DNA from: Bradyrhizobium sp. CSA207
Lineage (GTDB): Bacteria > Pseudomonadota > Alphaproteobacteria > Rhizobiales > Xanthobacteraceae
Length of the DNA stretch: 61,475 nucleotides
Reading direction: 5' to 3'
Assembly: GCF_029051685.1 (NCBI RefSeq)
Contig: NZ_JAACFT010000045.1
Location: forward strand, 1-61,475
Numbering within the stretch: the stretch's first letter is position 1; every line of letters starts with the position of its first letter. The position numbers and the translations under genes were made by a program. Below are positions 23,778 through 32,040 of the stretch, one piece after another. The notes under the pieces were generated by a model. It was not told the origin of the DNA, searched no databases, and saw nothing but the letters and a program-made list of their open reading frames with translations.

Positions 23778-24299
23778 TTACTTAAGCACGCTGACTTTGC
23801 GCTCCGCCCAAATTTCTTCCACCCAGCTCTCTTTGTGGTCAAGCTCCTGCGCGACCAGCAGGCAAGCCGACATTGGGCCAGATTCCTCGCCACGATGTTC
23901 AGGGTTGCGATATTCCGAAAAACCGTAGTCTTGGCTCACGATCTTCACCATCAGCGCAATGGTCAAATGCTTGAGTCCCATATCCTTCGGGCTCAATCCG
24001 CTTTTCGCTGGCGGCGGTCCATCGATGAAATATTCCCAGACGAATTCGTGAAAGGACTGGGGAACATTGGTGCGGGCAGCGCTGGCACCGCGTGCATGCT
24101 TGCGGAGAATCTCCAACGCATCCTTGTCGCCCTCGCGGGCAAGCGCGACCAACGTATCGATCTCCGCAACTTCCATACGGACCCGATAAAATTTCCGGCT
24201 GATTTCCTTTGAGAACAGTTGTGGCGCGTTGCGCACCATCCGGCGCACAGCCTCGCGGGCAAGCGCTTCTCGATCATCTTTGGTCGGCCCCTTTGGCAT
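23778..24299 (-). CDS. island-end hypothetical protein
   Basis: 173 residues, begins MPKGPTKDDREALAREAVRR. A helical N-terminus (LVALAREGDKDALEILRKHA), then a segment HEFVWEYFIDGPPPAKSG and a C-terminal SACLLVAQELDHKES. Similar proteins sit at the ends of alphaproteobacterial islands; the function is unknown to me. It is the gene nearest attR, transcribed inward, so it may be expressed early. The repeats at 24307-24333 lie directly in its upstream region. Confidence 0.55.
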   Translation of the reverse strand: MPKGPTKDDREALAREAVRRMVRNAPQLFSKEISRKFYRVRMEVAEIDTLVALAREGDKDALEILRKHARGASAARTNVPQSFHEFVWEYFIDGPPPAKSGLSPKDMGLKHLTIALMVKIVSQDYGFSEYRNPEHRGEESGPMSACLLVAQELDHKESWVEEIWAERKVSVLK

Positions 24300-24306
24300 G
24301 GGCCAA

Positions 24307-24333
24307 GTTTAGCAAAGTTAGCATGGCGTTAGC
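24307..24333. repeat. gttagc repeats near attR
   Basis: gtttagc (24307-24313), gttagc (24317-24322) and gttagc (24328-24333) are spaced 10-11 bases apart, about one helical turn, and match the attR core (gtttagcgaagc) and the palindrome before the integrase. Candidate integrase or excisionase arm sites. Confidence 0.45.
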
Positions 24334-24396
24334 TTGGCTACAGCCACCGTTGCCGTAGGCAGCTGAAATTGCTAGGAAAAACAAAGGTTGACAAGT

Positions 24397-24406
24397 TTAG
24401 CGAAGC
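24397..24406. repeat. attR core direct repeat
   Basis: ttagcgaagc, identical to 8801-8810. Island sequence lies to the left. To the right, gtaacccaccact continues the chromosomal repeat arm that begins at 8791. Confidence 0.7.
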
Positions 24407-24473
24407 GTAACCCACCACTGTTTGCATCCGCGGAAGCTGAAGTGGTGGATTACGCTTCGCTAATCCACCCTAC
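24407..24473. repeat. remainder of the REP pair that received the island
   Basis: 24407-24419 is the right half of the interrupted arm. 24441-24473 is the intact partner arm, with its own hairpin ggtggatta/taatccacc. The rebuilt left arm has ggtgggtta/taacccacc, so the two differences between arms are compensatory within each hairpin. Confidence 0.75.
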
Positions 24474-24485
24474 AAAAGAACTCGC

Positions 24486-25646
24486 TCACTCCGCCAATTG
24501 AAACCGCTCGAAGCGATCGAGCTCGTCCTCGATCTTCTGCTTGAGCTCCTTGCGCTCCGCCGTCTTCTTCCCCTGCCCGACCCAGCTCCATTTCTGCATC
24601 AGCAGCTTCTTGTCCTGCCGATCGGTCTTGAGGTCGAGCGCGGCGACGATCTCGTCGCCGACCAGCACCGGCAGCGCGAAATAGCCGAGCTTGCGTTTCG
24701 CTTTGGGTACATAGGCTTCGAACAAATGGTTGTAGCCGAAGATCAAATTGGTGCGCTTGCGCTGGATGATGAGGGGATCGAACGGCGAGAGAATGTGGAC
24801 GAGATCCGGCGGCACCTCGCCCGGCTCCAGCGCCGACGGCTCGGCCCAATGCTCCTGCTTGCCGGCCCCGTCGATCGCAACCGGCACGAGCTCGCCGCGG
24901 CGGACGCGCGAGGCGATCAGGCCGGCGACAGCCTTCTTGCTCGGCGCGTCGAGATGGCAGACCGAATCGAGGCTGACCACGCCCTGCGACCGCAGCGCGC
25001 GGTCGAGCAGATAGGCGGTGATCTCCTTCGCTGATGCCGGCTTCGGCAGTTTGTCCCAGCCGAAATGCCGGATCATCAGCTCATAGGTCTTGAGCATGCC
25101 CTGTCGCTCGCTGACGGTCACGGCGCCGGTATAGAAGGCGAGCTGCAGCGCCCGCTTCGACGGCTTGCGGCTCTGCCACAGATGCTCCTTCTCGGTGAGC
25201 ACGTCGTCCTCGATGTCGCGAATCGTCAGGGGACCGGCGCGCACCAGCCGCATCACTTTGTGCATATCGGCCGGCGTGACCGAGGCAAACCATTTGTGCC
25301 CCTCGCGGCGGTGCTCGCGCATCGCCGGCAGGAAGAAGCGGAAGTCGCTGGCCGGCACATAGGACAGGGCATGGGTCCAGTACTCGAAAACGCTTCTGTC
25401 GACGCTCTGGGCATGACGAAGATCGGCGCGGCGATAGGACGGGATGCGGCTGAACAGGATGTGGTGGTGGCAGCGTTCGATCACGTTGATGGTGTCGATC
25501 TGCACATAGCCGAGATGGGCGACCACGTCTGCGACCGCTTGCGCGCCCGCCCCGAACGGCGCACGCACGTCCAGCCGCTGGGCATGCAGCCAGATCTGCC
25601 GGGCCTGTGTCGTCGAGAGCGGAAGTGGTTTGGGCGCGCGTGACAT
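24486..25646 (-). CDS. YcaQ-type crosslink-repair DNA glycosylase / winged-helix protein
   Basis: 386 residues. LSTTQARQIWLHAQRL at the start, VQIDTINVIERCHHHILFSR, and SFVFDP-equivalent ILSPFDPLIIQRKRTNLIFG are signatures of the HTH_42/YcaQ (AlkZ-like) family. These glycosylases unhook DNA interstrand crosslinks and remove bulky alkyl bases. The QID-type catalytic motif is visible in YVQIDTINV. ATG 25646 gives the family's N-terminus; a longer frame exists but runs through a terminator and another gene region. The gene is chromosomal, just outside attR. Confidence 0.85.
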   Translation of the reverse strand: MSRAPKPLPLSTTQARQIWLHAQRLDVRAPFGAGAQAVADVVAHLGYVQIDTINVIERCHHHILFSRIPSYRRADLRHAQSVDRSVFEYWTHALSYVPASDFRFFLPAMREHRREGHKWFASVTPADMHKVMRLVRAGPLTIRDIEDDVLTEKEHLWQSRKPSKRALQLAFYTGAVTVSERQGMLKTYELMIRHFGWDKLPKPASAKEITAYLLDRALRSQGVVSLDSVCHLDAPSKKAVAGLIASRVRRGELVPVAIDGAGKQEHWAEPSALEPGEVPPDLVHILSPFDPLIIQRKRTNLIFGYNHLFEAYVPKAKRKLGYFALPVLVGDEIVAALDLKTDRQDKKLLMQKWSWVGQGKKTAERKELKQKIEDELDRFERFQLAE

Positions 25647-25703
25647 TGCGCAGACGAATTTAGCGAGATTCGCGCAACTGCAAAGCAGAAGCGGGCAAAG
25701 AAA

Positions 25704-25734
25704 GGCCGCGCTGCCAGCTGCTGACAGCGCGGCC
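25704..25734 (-). terminator. terminator after the small secreted gene
   Basis: ggccgcgctg ... cagcgcggcc forms a 10-base stem with an 11-base loop. On the minus strand it is followed by tttcttt, 20 bases past the stop of the gene at 25754-26002. Confidence 0.75.
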
Positions 25735-25753
25735 TGCAAAGCGACGAATCTAA

Positions 25754-26002
25754 CTATTTCATCGCGCTCATCTTCTGCGCCTTCATGTAGTGCTTGCAGG
25801 CGCCGCTCATGTTGCCTTTGCTCATTTCGGTGTTGGCGGCAGCTACTTCCTTTGCCATCGCCTGTTTGGCGGGCGAATCGACCGTCCCGATCGCGGTCAT
25901 CGACTTGCCGATAGTCTCGCCTGTACACGGTTGCATCTTTGCCGCAGAAGCCGGCGAAACCGCGAATGCAGCAAGCGCAACAGCCGAAAGCAACGTCTTC
26001 AT
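25754..26002 (-). CDS. small periplasmic hypothetical protein
   Basis: 82 residues from ATG 26002 with a perfect GGAGGAGG site. Signal peptide (MKTLLSAVALAAFAVSPASA), then about 60 helical residues with two cysteines (QPCTGETIGK, GACKHYMKAQ). Resembles small rhizobial periplasmic proteins of unknown role. It has its own terminator, so it is monocistronic and probably well expressed. Confidence 0.7.
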   Translation of the reverse strand: MKTLLSAVALAAFAVSPASAAKMQPCTGETIGKSMTAIGTVDSPAKQAMAKEVAAANTEMSKGNMSGACKHYMKAQKMSAMK

Positions 26003-26121
26003 CGAATGCCTCCTCCATAGGACCAACCGGCATCATGCCGGCCAACGCGAAAGCCATTCTTTAGCGACAAGCTTTCAGGGAGAAGACATTTTTGTTGCTG
26101 CGCCGCAACGATAACCGTCCC

Positions 26122-26427
26122 CTAGTGTGCGGCTTTTGGGCGCTCCCCGACGCTACCGGTCGCGACATCCGGCTCGCACGAGGCCTTGCCCCGCCCCTCC
26201 GACTGGCAGCGGTAGACGTTGCCGGTCAGGCGGTCGACCAGCCACATATTCTCGTCGGCCGGACCTTCGAACCCCACATAGCGGCTGGTCAGGCCTGTGA
26301 TCAACGTCGACAACAGGATCGCCACCGCGATCATCGCCGCGCCGATATAGATGGGCATGGAGCTTACGAACACGGTCCGATCCGGCGGGCCATTGCGATA
26401 GAACTGATAGTCACTTGGCCTCGGCAC
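26122..26427 (-). CDS. small membrane protein
   Basis: 101 residues from GTG 26427, with one membrane helix (YIGAAMIAVAILLSTLITGL) after a 25-residue cytoplasmic N-terminus. The outer part reads MWLVDRLTGNVYRCQ, a motif seen in small proteins of Bradyrhizobium-type genomes, and ends in a charged tail. Function unknown. The 289-base gap to ompA (26428-26716) holds no gene I can support. Confidence 0.55.
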   Translation of the reverse strand: MPRPSDYQFYRNGPPDRTVFVSSMPIYIGAAMIAVAILLSTLITGLTSRYVGFEGPADENMWLVDRLTGNVYRCQSEGRGKASCEPDVATGSVGERPKAAH

Positions 26428-26716
26428 TGGACGGAACTCGGCTCCCTTTAGCTTGTGGAGGATAGATTCAGCTAGGCGCGCATCTGGCCGAAAACTTGTT
26501 CGCAGACAGGCCGCCGCGCGACGGCTTTGCGACGATCAATGTGCAGCGGTAGGCCAGGGCGGGGCCGAGGTACACTTGGCGGGTCTCGTGCCCGGCGTTG
26601 GGATCGGGCCGGAATCTGCTCGTTTCCACCGTGACCAAGATCACATCAAGGCTTTTGAACCTTCCCTATGCTCGCAGCATCAAATCGCCATCAGGCGTAA
26701 CAGCGAGGATACGACA

Positions 26717-27355
26717 ATGACCCGTTTTGATAGATTTTTTGGACTGAAGGCGATTACCCTCTCGGCAGTTCTGACGATGTCGGCGGGCCTGGCACTGGCC
26801 GGCGACAACGTCTCCACCAACCAGATCCTGGACGCCTTGAAGCCGAAGCCCGTGACCCGAGGCCTCTCCGCTGGTCCGCAGGCCGATCCGGCGGTGCAGG
26901 CCAAGGAATCGACCTTCCTGAACACCGTCCGCAACCGCTCCACCCGGTCGCTGTCGACGGGCGAGCGCGAGCAGATCGCCGAGCTCGCAGCGACCAAGCC
27001 GAAGATCGATCTGGAGATCCAGTTCGACTACAACTCGGCCGACATCGCCAAGACCTCGGTGCCTTCCGTGCAGGCGCTTGGCAAGGCGCTGTCCGATCCA
27101 TCGCTGAAGGGCTCGACCTTCGTGGTCGCCGGCCACACCGATGCGATAGGCACCGAAGAGTACAACCAGGGACTCTCCGAGCGGCGCGCCGATACCATCA
27201 AGAAATACCTGGTGCGGAACTACGGCCTCGCCGGCACCGACCTCGTCACCGTCGGCTACGGCAAGACCAAGCTGAAGGACACCGTCAACGGCGCCGACCC
27301 GATCAACCGCCGCGTCCAGGTCGTGAACATGGACACCAAGACCGCGTCCAAGTGA
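26717..27355 (+). CDS. OmpA family outer-membrane/peptidoglycan-binding protein
   Basis: 212 residues. Signal peptide (ITLSAVLTMSAGLALAG), a 60-residue linker, then an OmpA C-terminal domain: IDLEIQFDYNSADI, VAGHTDAIGTEEYNQGLSER, then RADTIKKYLV and NRRVQVV. The Asp and Arg that bind diaminopimelate in peptidoglycan are present (HTD, SERRA). It anchors the envelope; no beta-barrel precedes the domain. The ATG at 26717 has GAGG eight bases upstream. It shares a terminator with the convergent mannosyltransferase gene. Confidence 0.88.
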   Translation: MTRFDRFFGLKAITLSAVLTMSAGLALAGDNVSTNQILDALKPKPVTRGLSAGPQADPAVQAKESTFLNTVRNRSTRSLSTGEREQIAELAATKPKIDLEIQFDYNSADIAKTSVPSVQALGKALSDPSLKGSTFVVAGHTDAIGTEEYNQGLSERRADTIKKYLVRNYGLAGTDLVTVGYGKTKLKDTVNGADPINRRVQVVNMDTKTASK

Positions 27356-27380
27356 TTTGACGTAACCGGCGAACGAACCC

Positions 27381-27410
27381 CGCCGCCTGCCATGATCGTG
27401 GCAGGCGGCG
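27381..27410. terminator. bidirectional terminator between convergent genes
   Basis: cgccgcctgcca-tgatcg-tggcaggcggcg is a perfect 12-base stem followed by atttc. It lies between the ends of the ompA-like gene (plus) and the mannosyltransferase gene (minus), 4 bases from the latter's stop. Confidence 0.8.
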
Positions 27411-27413
27411 ATT

Positions 27414-28730
27414 TCATATCCAGCTCTGAAACAGCATCAGCCGGTTGAAGGTCTGCATCGACGTGCCGATGAAAGCCGCCGAGATCGGCAGCATCACCGC
27501 AAAGCCGAGGGCGGCGACGCCGACATAGGCCCACAGCAACCAGCGCGGAAGCCCCTCTCTTCGCAGCACATAGACGAGCGCAAGCGATGCGGCCGTGGCG
27601 GCCGGCAGGTAGTAATAGATGAAGCCGAGCGTGCGCGGCAGCAGCGCCCAGGCGAGCCAAGGCCCGAAATAGAACGACGCGATCAGGAATGCATCCCAGC
27701 GGCGCACGACGACGAAGTCGCGCAACACGACGGCGATCGCGAGCAGTGCCGGCCACAGCACCAGGGGGTTGCCGAGGAAGACGATCGCGGCAATGCGATC
27801 TTCCGCCGCCTTGTCGAACAGGAACCATACCGGGCGCGCCAGGAGGGGCCAGGACGGCCACGAGCTCATATAGGTGTGGCCGGCGATCGCGGTGGTGGTG
27901 TTGTCGGCAAAAATCCGGCGCTGCGCCTCGATCAGGTCCGACAGCGACAGTCCATAAAGCGGAACGAAAGCGGCGATATATGTCACCGCCGGCAGGACGG
28001 CGAAACACAGCGCGACATGCTGCACCTGAAAGCCGGGCCAGAGGTCGGGGCGATACCAGTCGCCCGGCTTCGCGTCGGCGAACAGCGTGCGCCAGCCCCG
28101 CATCAGGCGGACCACCGCGACGATGACGATGCAGACGCCGAGCGGAAACAGACCGCTCCATTTGCAGGCCGCAGCGAGGCCGAACAGGGCGCCCGCGAGC
28201 GCGAACAACGCATGCGGGCGCTCTCTTCGAAAACCGTGCATGAAGGCGGCGGTGGCGAGCAGACCGAAGCCGAGCGCAAAGATGTCCAGCATCGCGATGC
28301 GCGCCTGCACGTACAGCATCTGATTGCTAGCCGCGATCAGCGCCGCGGCGATTGCTGGCGCTTGCTCGGCAAATAGCGCGAGGCCGCAGAGGTAGATCGC
28401 GACGATCGCGAGCGCGCCGAACAGCGTCGCCGGATAGCGCCAGCCGAGAGCGTTGTCGCCGAATGCCGCGATCGATGCCGCGATCAGCTCCTTCGCCAGC
28501 GGCGGATGCATCGGATTGAGCACCGGCTGCGACGCCGCGGATCCAAGCATCTGCCGCGCCGCAGGCACGTAATGCACCTCGTCGAAGACGAATTTTTCCG
28601 GCGCGGCGAGACCGATCAGAAGCGCGAGATGCGCAACCAGGAAAATCACGACAGCGATCACTGCGCTCCGCGACATTTTTGGAACCGCAGGCAAATCGAG
28701 CTGCTGCTGTGGAGTGATCTTGCGTGGCAA
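27414..28730 (-). CDS. PMT-family (GT39) glycosyl/mannosyltransferase
   Basis: About 438 residues with roughly ten membrane helices. EKFVFDEVHYVPAARQML carries the DE pair that is catalytic in dolichyl-phosphate-mannose protein mannosyltransferases, then NPMHPPLAKELIA, both hallmark motifs. AACKWSGLFPLGV and FYFGPWLAWALLPRTLGFIY follow in order. It transfers mannose or a similar sugar from a polyprenyl phosphate to a protein or glycan on the periplasmic side. The start is uncertain: TTG 28730 gives MPRKITPQQQ and ATG 28676 gives MSRSAVIAVV, neither with a clear ribosome site. Confidence 0.82.
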   Translation of the reverse strand: MPRKITPQQQLDLPAVPKMSRSAVIAVVIFLVAHLALLIGLAAPEKFVFDEVHYVPAARQMLGSAASQPVLNPMHPPLAKELIAASIAAFGDNALGWRYPATLFGALAIVAIYLCGLALFAEQAPAIAAALIAASNQMLYVQARIAMLDIFALGFGLLATAAFMHGFRRERPHALFALAGALFGLAAACKWSGLFPLGVCIVIVAVVRLMRGWRTLFADAKPGDWYRPDLWPGFQVQHVALCFAVLPAVTYIAAFVPLYGLSLSDLIEAQRRIFADNTTTAIAGHTYMSSWPSWPLLARPVWFLFDKAAEDRIAAIVFLGNPLVLWPALLAIAVVLRDFVVVRRWDAFLIASFYFGPWLAWALLPRTLGFIYYYLPAATAASLALVYVLRREGLPRWLLWAYVGVAALGFAVMLPISAAFIGTSMQTFNRLMLFQSWI

Positions 28731-28893
28731 ATTAGCGTCACCGCGGACAAAAATAATCGCGTCCCCTCATTGAACGCATTCCACCGCGACTGTCACTAAG
28801 CATAACGCACGTCCCGCTCAGCTTGTGATAATTTGGCCACATCGCAAGCGCGCGCGATCCGGTACGATCAGGGACACATCGATCGGTTGCGAA

Positions 28894-29595
28894 ATGAATT
28901 TTCGTTTGTTGTTTTTCTCCACTTTGTTGTCGGCTGCCTTTTGCGCCGCGCCTTGCGCGCAGGCGCAGACGCGCGTCGGCGAGGCCGTTGTGATCCAGAA
29001 CGAAGTGGTGCGCGTGGCCGCAACCGCGACGCCGATCAGCGTCGGCGACAGCATGCTGCGCGACGAGACCGTGCGCACCGGCGCCGACAGCGCAGCGCGC
29101 TTTGTCATGGCCGACAGCACCAATCTGTCGCTCGGGCCGAGCGCAACGCTGAAGCTCGATCGCACCGTCTTCAACGACGAGCATAGCTATCGCGACGTCG
29201 CGATCCGCATGACCACCGGCGCATTCCGTTTCGTCACCGGACATTCGGAGAAGACCGCCTACAAGATCACCACGCCGCTCGCGACCATCGGCGTGCGCGG
29301 CACCACGCTCGACATCCTCTCGCAACGCGGCCGCTCTATTGTGGTGCTACAGGACGGCGCGGCCAGCGTCTGCGCGCTGAGCTTCCAATGCGTGCAACTG
29401 ACCCAGCCCGGCGACACCGCAATCATCACCTCGACCGGCGGCAAGGTCGGCATCGCCAAAAGCAACACGCCGCCCTGGACCTTTGCCGCGACCTGCGCCG
29501 CAAGCGCCGGGCTGTGCTCGATCAATCAATATGCGGACGCCTCGCCGGCCATCACGCCCGCCGTCCATGACGACGGCATGCTGTGCGGGCGCTGA
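28894..29595 (+). CDS. secreted FecR-domain protein
   Basis: 233 residues. Signal peptide (LLFFSTLLSAAFCAAPCAQA), then a FecR-type beta domain: VGDSMLRDETVRTGADSAAR, FVMADSTNLSLGPSATLKLD, TPLATIGVRGTTLDILSQRG. In free-standing form this periplasmic domain is thought to carry signals or bind glycans. It ends 2 bases before the autotransporter gene, so they form one unit. The pair probably works together at the cell surface. Confidence 0.82.
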   Translation: MNFRLLFFSTLLSAAFCAAPCAQAQTRVGEAVVIQNEVVRVAATATPISVGDSMLRDETVRTGADSAARFVMADSTNLSLGPSATLKLDRTVFNDEHSYRDVAIRMTTGAFRFVTGHSEKTAYKITTPLATIGVRGTTLDILSQRGRSIVVLQDGAASVCALSFQCVQLTQPGDTAIITSTGGKVGIAKSNTPPWTFAATCAASAGLCSINQYADASPAITPAVHDDGMLCGR

Positions 29596-29597
29596 TA

Positions 29598-30722
29598 ATG
29601 GCGCAACTCCGCTTCAAGCGCCTTTTCCTCGCCGGTGCGGTGACCCTGGCTGCCGCGCTCGCGTTTGCCGTGCTCGATGTCCGTCCCGCCACAGCCCAAG
29701 CTTGCGTGTCCGAATGCGGGCCGTCGCCGACGCCGACATACTCACCGTCGCCGACGCCTTCCCCAAGTCCCTATCCAAGCCCCTATCCAAGTCCCTCTCC
29801 AACTCCGTCGCCGAGCCCGTCGCCAACCGGCGCAAATTCCAGCGGCAATTCGCTCGGCGGCCTCGCAAACCAGCGCTTCAACCAGATGATCACCAACCGA
29901 GTGCTCGGCACGGTGCTGCTCGGCGTCAACGAGCAGGTCAATTGCAGCGATTGCCTCAGCGCCTTCGGCTCGGCCGGCTCATTTTCGGCCGGTATCCACG
30001 GCCGCAAGGAGATTACCCCCAACCTGTCGCTGCTCGCCGGCATCGCTTACACGCAATACAGCGAGGGTGGCTACAACGTCACCAGCGCGCCGATCGGCGC
30101 CTTCGCGCTGCGCTATGACTTCACGGACTGGGGCTCGTCGCGCCCGTTCTTCGACGTCGGCACGATTCTGACGCCGTGGGAGAAGGTACGCTACACCCGC
30201 AGCTACAATACCAGCCTCGGCCCCGTGAGCGTGACGAGCTCGACCAATGCCGCGAATTACGCCGTGTATGGCCGCGCCGGCTGGATGAGCCGCGTGTCGC
30301 CCCGGGACGAGGTCGCTGCGTCGATCGAGGTCTGGCAGCTCTGGCAGCGCGTGTCGGGCTATGCGGACAGTGCGGTGCCGTTCAATCCGTTCGATGCCAC
30401 GATTGCGACCGGCACCGACCGCACCAGCCTGGTCAAGATCGGCGGCCAGTGGACGCATCTGTACGGCAGCAACGTCGAGGCCAACGTCAATGGCGGCTGG
30501 GTGCAGGCGTTCGCCAGCCGCAGCGGCATTGTCGCCAGCGTTACCGGCGACGGCACGGTGGTGCCGACAATGGGCAACCAGGGCTGGTTCGAGTATGGCG
30601 GCCGGCTCGGCTTCCGCGTGTCCAAGGGCTGGATCGTGGACATCTTTGCGAACGGCACACTCGGCCCGCAGCCCGTCGGCAACACCATCCACGGCGGCGT
30701 CGGGCTGCGCATCAATTACTAG
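29598..30722 (+). CDS. autotransporter beta-barrel protein with Pro/Ser passenger
   Basis: About 374 residues. Signal peptide (FLAGAVTLAAALAFAVLDVR region), a short passenger of (PS/PT/PY) repeats at about 40-75 (SPSPTPSPSPYPSPYPSPSP), then an autotransporter barrel of about 270 residues (GIHGRKEITPNLSLLAGIAY at the start, GNTIHGGVGLRINY as the final strand, closing with an aromatic). The passenger is very short, so it is more like a surface-displayed stalk than a classic autotransporter. It has no separate ribosome site and depends on coupling to the FecR gene. Confidence 0.8.
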   Translation: MAQLRFKRLFLAGAVTLAAALAFAVLDVRPATAQACVSECGPSPTPTYSPSPTPSPSPYPSPYPSPSPTPSPSPSPTGANSSGNSLGGLANQRFNQMITNRVLGTVLLGVNEQVNCSDCLSAFGSAGSFSAGIHGRKEITPNLSLLAGIAYTQYSEGGYNVTSAPIGAFALRYDFTDWGSSRPFFDVGTILTPWEKVRYTRSYNTSLGPVSVTSSTNAANYAVYGRAGWMSRVSPRDEVAASIEVWQLWQRVSGYADSAVPFNPFDATIATGTDRTSLVKIGGQWTHLYGSNVEANVNGGWVQAFASRSGIVASVTGDGTVVPTMGNQGWFEYGGRLGFRVSKGWIVDIFANGTLGPQPVGNTIHGGVGLRINY

Positions 30723-30737
30723 GCCCCGCCACCTCCG

Positions 30738-30841
30738 CTGTCATGCCCCGCGAAGGCGGGGCATCCAGTACGCCGCGGCTCTTCGGTATCATCGCGCTGT
30801 CTCGGAGTACTGGATCGCCCGGTCAAGCCGGGCGATGACAG
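30738..30841. repeat. inverted repeat element
   Basis: ctgtcatgccccgcgaaggc ... catccagtac at the left mirrors gtactggatcg and ccgggcgatgacag at the right. A Bradyrhizobium-type palindromic intergenic element between the autotransporter and VOC genes; it may also end both transcripts. Confidence 0.65.
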
Positions 30842-30869
30842 TGAGTATATGGCGAGCGCACCTCGCCCA

Positions 30870-31358
30870 TCACGCCGCCGACTTGCCCTCGAAGGCGCGG
30901 CGCAGAATTTCGACGTCAAGCTTGACCATCTTCATCATGGCCTGCATCGCGCGCGCGGCCGCGGCTTTGTCCGGGCTTGTTAGAAATTCGAACATCACCT
31001 TCGGCACCACCTGCCAGGACACGCCATAGCGGTCCCTGAGCCAGCCGCACTGCTCTTCCTGGCCGCCATGGACGAGGAAGGCGTTCCAGACGCTGTCGAC
31101 CTGGGCCTGATCGTCGCAATGGATCATCAGCGACAGCGCGTGGGTGTATTCCATCTTCATCCCGCCGTTCAGAGCGACGAGGGGCTGACCTGCCACCGTG
31201 AACTCGACCACGAGCACGGAGCCTTCCTTGCCGGATGGATTGTCCGAAACGTTGCGCTGGACATGCGTGATCTCCGAATTTGGCACCAGCGAGACGTAGA
31301 ACTTGGCGGCTTCTTCGGCATCGCCGTTGAACCACATGCAGGGCACGACCTTGGACAT
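30870..31358 (-). CDS. VOC family (PhnB-like) protein
   Basis: 162 residues from ATG 31358 (GAGGAG upstream). MSKVVPCMWFNGDAEEAAKF, NPSGKEGSVLVVEF, LNGGMKMEYTHALSLMIHCD and CGWLRDRYGVSWQVVPKVM are the signature of the PhnB/3-demethylubiquinone-9 3-methyltransferase-like VOC branch. A metal-bound enzyme or binding fold is expected, but no reaction can be assigned from sequence. The next gene in the same direction, with a 78-base gap, is a cupin. Confidence 0.8.
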   Translation of the reverse strand: MSKVVPCMWFNGDAEEAAKFYVSLVPNSEITHVQRNVSDNPSGKEGSVLVVEFTVAGQPLVALNGGMKMEYTHALSLMIHCDDQAQVDSVWNAFLVHGGQEEQCGWLRDRYGVSWQVVPKVMFEFLTSPDKAAAARAMQAMMKMVKLDVEILRRAFEGKSAA

Positions 31359-31436
31359 GGAAAACTCCTCTTTAGTGGGGTCCAGTCCGAGGACGAGCAG
31401 GCCTGCCACAATCCGACAGGCCCGACGAATTATTTT

Positions 31437-31949
31437 TTACTTCTTCTCGTTCGGATCCCGGTGAACGGGATCGATCCACAGCACCGTCTCGGGCTTCTCG
31501 ATCGGCTCGATGTCGAGGTTGACCGCGACCGCCTCGCCATCGCTGCGCACCAGCACGCATTCCAGCACCTCGTCGCGGCTGGCGTTGATCTCCTGGTGCG
31601 GCACGTAGGGCGGCACGAAAATGAAATCGCCGGGGCCGGCCTCCGCGGTGAATTGCAGACTCTCGCCCCATCGCATCCGGGCCTTGCCCTTCACCACGTA
31701 AATGACGCTTTCCAGATGGCCGTGATGATGCGCGCCGGTCTTGGCGTCGGGCTTGATGCTCACCGTGCCCGCCCACAATTTCTGCGCGCCGACGCGCGCG
31801 AAATTGATCGCGGCCGCGCGATCCATGCCGGGCGTGGACGGCACGTTCGTATCGAGCTGATTGCCGGGAATGACGCGCACGCCGTCATGTTTCCAGCGAT
31901 CGACATGATCGTGGTCATGGTGGGGATGCGAATGATCATGGCCGGTCAT
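31437..31949 (-). CDS. cupin domain protein with His-rich N-terminus
   Basis: 170 residues. The start is MTGHDHSHPHHDHDHVDRWK, eight histidines in the first 20, a likely metal-binding tail. The cupin barrel follows: AGTVSIKPDAKTGAHHHGHL (metal ligands H, H and the E of LESVIYVVKG), GPGDFIFVPPYVPHQEINAS. It is probably a metal-dependent dioxygenase or isomerase or a sensor. ATG 31949 was chosen because the His-rich start looks natural. The 84-base gap before it has no clear promoter. Confidence 0.75.
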   Translation of the reverse strand: MTGHDHSHPHHDHDHVDRWKHDGVRVIPGNQLDTNVPSTPGMDRAAAINFARVGAQKLWAGTVSIKPDAKTGAHHHGHLESVIYVVKGKARMRWGESLQFTAEAGPGDFIFVPPYVPHQEINASRDEVLECVLVRSDGEAVAVNLDIEPIEKPETVLWIDPVHRDPNEKK

Positions 31950-32040
31950 TGGACTGCTTTCTGTTGTTCCGTGCTTTCGCAAACTAGCTCAAAGCCGCGC
32001 TGGCAAGCCATGACAAAATCGGAACCCTCCTAGAAGCGAA

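Larger units (their letters stand above)
8801..24406. mobile_element. integrated satellite-like island with integrase, capsid-like gene and primase
   Basis: About 15.6 kb bounded by the direct repeat ttagcgaagc at 8801-8810 and 24397-24406. The left end carries a tyrosine integrase and the right end an AlpA-like excisionase. Joining 8791-8810 to 24407-24419 rebuilds a 33-base arm matching the reverse complement of 24441-24473 with two mismatches, so the element sits in one arm of a chromosomal inverted repeat. Contents include a DUF3987 protein, a DUF3102 protein, a DndB-like protein, a capsid-like protein and many small genes. No terminase, portal, tail, relaxase or conjugation genes were recognised. 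Excision has not been tested; the boundaries come from the repeat reconstruction. Confidence 0.8.

Noticed and set aside
24391..24480. Right-end repeat considered as an independent terminator
   Set aside because: The reconstruction with the left flank explains the sequence better as a REP pair split by the island; termination may be a side effect.
29740..29830. Short tandem repeats considered as a CRISPR array
   Set aside because: They are 12-base coding repeats for the Pro/Ser stalk of the autotransporter, without spacers.
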